64,000 bases of DNA, from the NCBI RefSeq assembly GCF_005876985.1, contig NZ_VAHD01000002.1:372001-436000 (forward strand). The letters are read 5' to 3'. Both the position numbers and the translations under genes were made by a program. The notes beneath the pieces are model-generated. The model searched no databases. It had not been told where the DNA came from and was given only the letters and a program-made list of their open reading frames with translations. This document shows, one piece after another, positions 61,928 to 64,000 of the stretch (within the stretch, counting starts at the first letter, position 1; each line of letters opens with the position of its first letter). The DNA comes from Rhodoferax bucti (GTDB lineage Bacteria; Pseudomonadota; Gammaproteobacteria; Burkholderiales; Burkholderiaceae_C).

Positions 61928-62865
61928 GAAGGGTGCGCCGGGTGAGGGTTGTCAAAAGCAGGGCTTATGGTAGCGGCCTCGTGTGTCAAGCCCAAGCCCT
62001 GCGCAAGCGAGGCCACCGCATCGTGCGTGAAGGCGCCGGCCCGGATGCGCTCCAGCACCTCCAAGGCGTGCAGGCACAGGAATTCGGCCACTTCGCCGTC
62101 CTGGTTGGCTGGCAGCCAGCCGGTGGGGCAGTCCCAGTGGTAGACCAGCAGCGTTTCTTCGTGCCAACCGCCGGTGTCCTGTCGTGCGGTGCGTATGGTG
62201 CCGGCGGGTACCACTCTGGCCGGGTCGTCGATGACGGCGCCTGCTTCCTCGTGCAGCTCACGCAGTGCGCAGCTCCGCGGGGATTCGCCGGCGGGCAGGC
62301 CTCCGGCGGTCACGTTGTCGAGCATGTTGGGGTCGGTGGCTTTGCTGAGTGCCCGCCGGCCGCACCACAGCCGGCCTTCCGGGGTGAAGCCATTGATGTG
62401 CACAGCGTGGCTGGGCATGCCCAGAAAGCGAAAGCCTGCGCGTTCCACCTGCAACAGCGGTGGGGTGGTTGTGGGTGGCAAGGCGGTATCGTGCGCCCAA
62501 AACGCAAACAGCTCGCCTCGCCAGCCATGCACCAGCCCTTGCTGCTGCCAGATTTCCAGCGCGCGCTGCAAGGCGGCGCTGCGCTGTGGCTCAGAGTGAT
62601 GCAGCGTTTGCCAATGCAGGCAAGGCGTGCCCCCGGATGACTGCATCACGCTAGCTGGCAAATGGGCCAGCAGCAGAGCGGCCCGCTCCGGTGACAGCAC
62701 CCCCACATGCTGGGGCGGTGCGTGGCCGGCCGCGTCGGTGCAGTACCAAGGCACCCAGTCGGCGGGCGGGGTGTGGCGCATGTTGCGCAGCGCGGTGTGC
62801 AAGGTGTGCGCGCCTGCGGGGCCCAATGCGACCAGAAAACGGCGTGCGCTGGCAGGCAGGCTCAC
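61924..62865 (-). CDS. Nudix hydrolase with N-terminal DUF4743 domain
   Basis: The 313-aa protein has an N-terminal DUF4743 domain and a perfect Nudix box at residues 188-210 (G-x5-E-x7-REL-HEE-AGA). DUF4743-Nudix proteins resemble the thiamine-pyrophosphokinase-linked Nudix group, which removes damaged thiamine diphosphate forms, so that role is possible but unproved. It starts with GTG overlapping the histidine kinase stop, and its own stop overlaps the ZntB-like start. Confidence 0.88.
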   Translation of the reverse strand: MSLPASARRFLVALGPAGAHTLHTALRNMRHTPPADWVPWYCTDAAGHAPPQHVGVLSPERAALLLAHLPASVMQSSGGTPCLHWQTLHHSEPQRSAALQRALEIWQQQGLVHGWRGELFAFWAHDTALPPTTTPPLLQVERAGFRFLGMPSHAVHINGFTPEGRLWCGRRALSKATDPNMLDNVTAGGLPAGESPRSCALRELHEEAGAVIDDPARVVPAGTIRTARQDTGGWHEETLLVYHWDCPTGWLPANQDGEVAEFLCLHALEVLERIRAGAFTHDAVASLAQGLGLTHEAATISPAFDNPHPAHPS

Positions 62866-64000
62866 GCGGCGAGTGCGGTCGATATGGTGGGCGCTACATC
62901 CACCGCCGGGCTTTGCCGGTTTTTGAGGCCGTGGCGCAGCACGCTGCGCAACTTGGCGGCTTGCACCGGCTTTTTGAGAAGCACCAGACCGGCCTCTTGG
63001 GCGGTGGTGCGCAGGTCGTCTTCAATATCGCCGCTGATCAGGCAGGCTGGCAATTCCATGCCGCAGCGCTCCCGCAGCGCCTGGATGCTCTGGATGCCGT
63101 TGTGTCCGTCACGCAGGCGGTAGTCGCAAATCACGAAGTCGGGCGGGCAGGTGTGCGCCAGGGTGCGTAGTGCGTCCTCGGGCTCTTCAAACAGGTGCAC
63201 CGTACTGCCCCAGGACTCCAGCAGGCTCTTGAGCGCCAGGCCGCCCAGAGTATTGTCTTCAATCACCCAAAGGGTGCGGCCCTCCAAGTCACTCTGCAGT
63301 CCGGTGGGGTCCGGGGTGGGCAAGTGGGCGGGTATAGCAGGGGTGGCATGTGCCAACGGCAGTGTGAGTACAAAGCGGCTGCCTTGCCCCAGGCGGGAGT
63401 CCAGCATCAACTGATGGCCCAGCAGCTTGCAGGAGCGGTCCACCATGCTCAGGCCCAGCCCTAGGCCTTTGGCGCTGTCGCGCTCCGGGTTTTGCACCTG
63501 GAAAAACTCCTCAAACACCCGGTCGTGCAGCGCGGGGTCGATGCCGATGCCGCTGTCGCGCACCTCAATGCGCACATGGCTGCCATCGCCGCTCGGGCGG
63601 CAGGCCACCAGCACGGTGCCGCGCTGGGTGTATTGCAGGGCGTTGCTCACCAGGTTGAGCAAGATGCGCTGCAACAGGATGGGGTCGCTATGCACCCAGG
63701 TGCGGGTGGGCCGGATGCGCAGTCGCAGACCTTTGGCTGTCGCAATATTGCTGAAAAACAGATTCAAGTGCCCAAAAATGTCTTCCAGCGGCACCGGACG
63801 CTGCTCCAGCTGGGCCGATTGGGACTCCAGCCGCGAGTAGTCAAACAGCTCGTCCAGCAGTTCCTGCATGGCCGTGACCGAGGCGGCCACGCCGTTCACG
63901 ACGTCGCTGCTGGGCACCTGGCCAGCCGTTTGGGTGAGGCGCGACACAAACATGCCCAGCGCATGGGCAGGTTGGCGCAAGTCGTGGCTGGCAGCGGCCA
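62862..64000 (-). CDS. Hybrid histidine kinase/response regulator (3' part)
   Basis: The gene runs in from the right edge. The visible 379 codons begin in the dimerisation domain with the phospho-acceptor histidine (SHDLRQPAHA), followed by an ATPase domain (N box NLVSNALQYT, G boxes DSGIGID and GLGLGLSM) and a C-terminal receiver with phospho-accepting Asp in FVICDYRLRDG and conserved Lys in LLKKP. The receiver lacks an output domain, so phosphate must pass on or be stored. Sensor domain is outside the window. Confidence 0.92.
   Translation of the reverse strand, partial: AAASHDLRQPAHALGMFVSRLTQTAGQVPSSDVVNGVAASVTAMQELLDELFDYSRLESQSAQLEQRPVPLEDIFGHLNLFFSNIATAKGLRLRIRPTRTWVHSDPILLQRILLNLVSNALQYTQRGTVLVACRPSGDGSHVRIEVRDSGIGIDPALHDRVFEEFFQVQNPERDSAKGLGLGLSMVDRSCKLLGHQLMLDSRLGQGSRFVLTLPLAHATPAIPAHLPTPDPTGLQSDLEGRTLWVIEDNTLGGLALKSLLESWGSTVHLFEEPEDALRTLAHTCPPDFVICDYRLRDGHNGIQSIQALRERCGMELPACLISGDIEDDLRTTAQEAGLVLLKKPVQAAKLRSVLRHGLKNRQSPAVDVAPTISTALAA

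Overview
The window is a high-GC, densely coded bacterial chromosome segment. The gene families and habits point to a betaproteobacterium of the Burkholderiales, most likely the Comamonadaceae. Supporting signs are an Entner-Doudoroff edd-eda pair with a HexR-like box, an Ada/AlkA fusion, a pcm-rhodanese-tolC block behind an RND pump, two DUF1631 proteins, an aapJQMP amino-acid ABC operon, a class-I-type PPK2, and a dispersed roughly 57-bp repeat that I associate from memory with this family. The species cannot be named from the sequence alone. I found no rRNA, complete tRNA or CRISPR.

Region 1 (1-2201) is the right end of an integrated genetic element. It holds the start of an unknown gene running off the left edge, a DUF3987-type P-loop protein, and a roughly 370-bp stretch with 17 copies of GTCAGCA/TGCTGAC that looks like an iteron origin or a multi-operator. 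It ends at an 18-bp sequence matching the 3' end of a tRNA-Asp gene, followed by a perfect rho-independent terminator. The element therefore probably sits in tRNA-Asp, with the intact tRNA to the left of the window.

Region 2 (2.2-17.4 kb) is chromosomal: a DUF1345 membrane protein, an alkylation-repair operon (ada-alkA, ogt, EamA exporter), an LPS-core operon (phosphomannomutase, waaC, waaA), and on the minus strand tetR - RND adaptor - RND pump - pcm - rhodanese - tolC. A TetR-type operator lies directly in front of tetR.

Region 3 (17.6-26.6 kb) centres on zinc. A divergent promoter with three near-identical 17-bp palindromes separates a ZnuABC-like operon, which includes a previously overlooked 49-aa membrane protein, from a Fur/Zur-family gene. 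The latter is followed by a MacB-like ABC pair, a small Cys/His secreted protein, a DUF3299 protein and an AEC permease. pdxH and a small membrane protein follow.

Region 4 (26.7-42.1 kb) holds edd-eda, small VOC/SRPBCC/cupin genes, gloA, an oxidoreductase gene overlapping the Gly-rich tail of rhlE, two DUF1631 paralogues flanking ettA, a TAXI-type binding protein and a flavin reductase.

Region 5 (42.1-53.7 kb) holds an M14 peptidase, the aapJQMP operon, a voltage-gated potassium channel split by a 7-bp tandem-repeat expansion, a class-C beta-lactamase-like hydrolase, a zinc-less oxidoreductase, DUF1003 and YitT membrane proteins, a bacteriohemerythrin with an FNR-like box, and a 2OG-Fe dioxygenase.

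Region 6 (53.7-64 kb) holds a chemoreceptor, nitronate monooxygenase, diguanylate cyclase, thiolase, PPK2, an SDR, a ZntB-like transporter, a Nudix hydrolase, and the 3' part of a hybrid histidine kinase cut by the right edge. Eight clear copies and one weak copy of the dispersed repeat are scattered through the chromosomal part. Several lie inside coding sequence, two of them forming most of a signal peptide.
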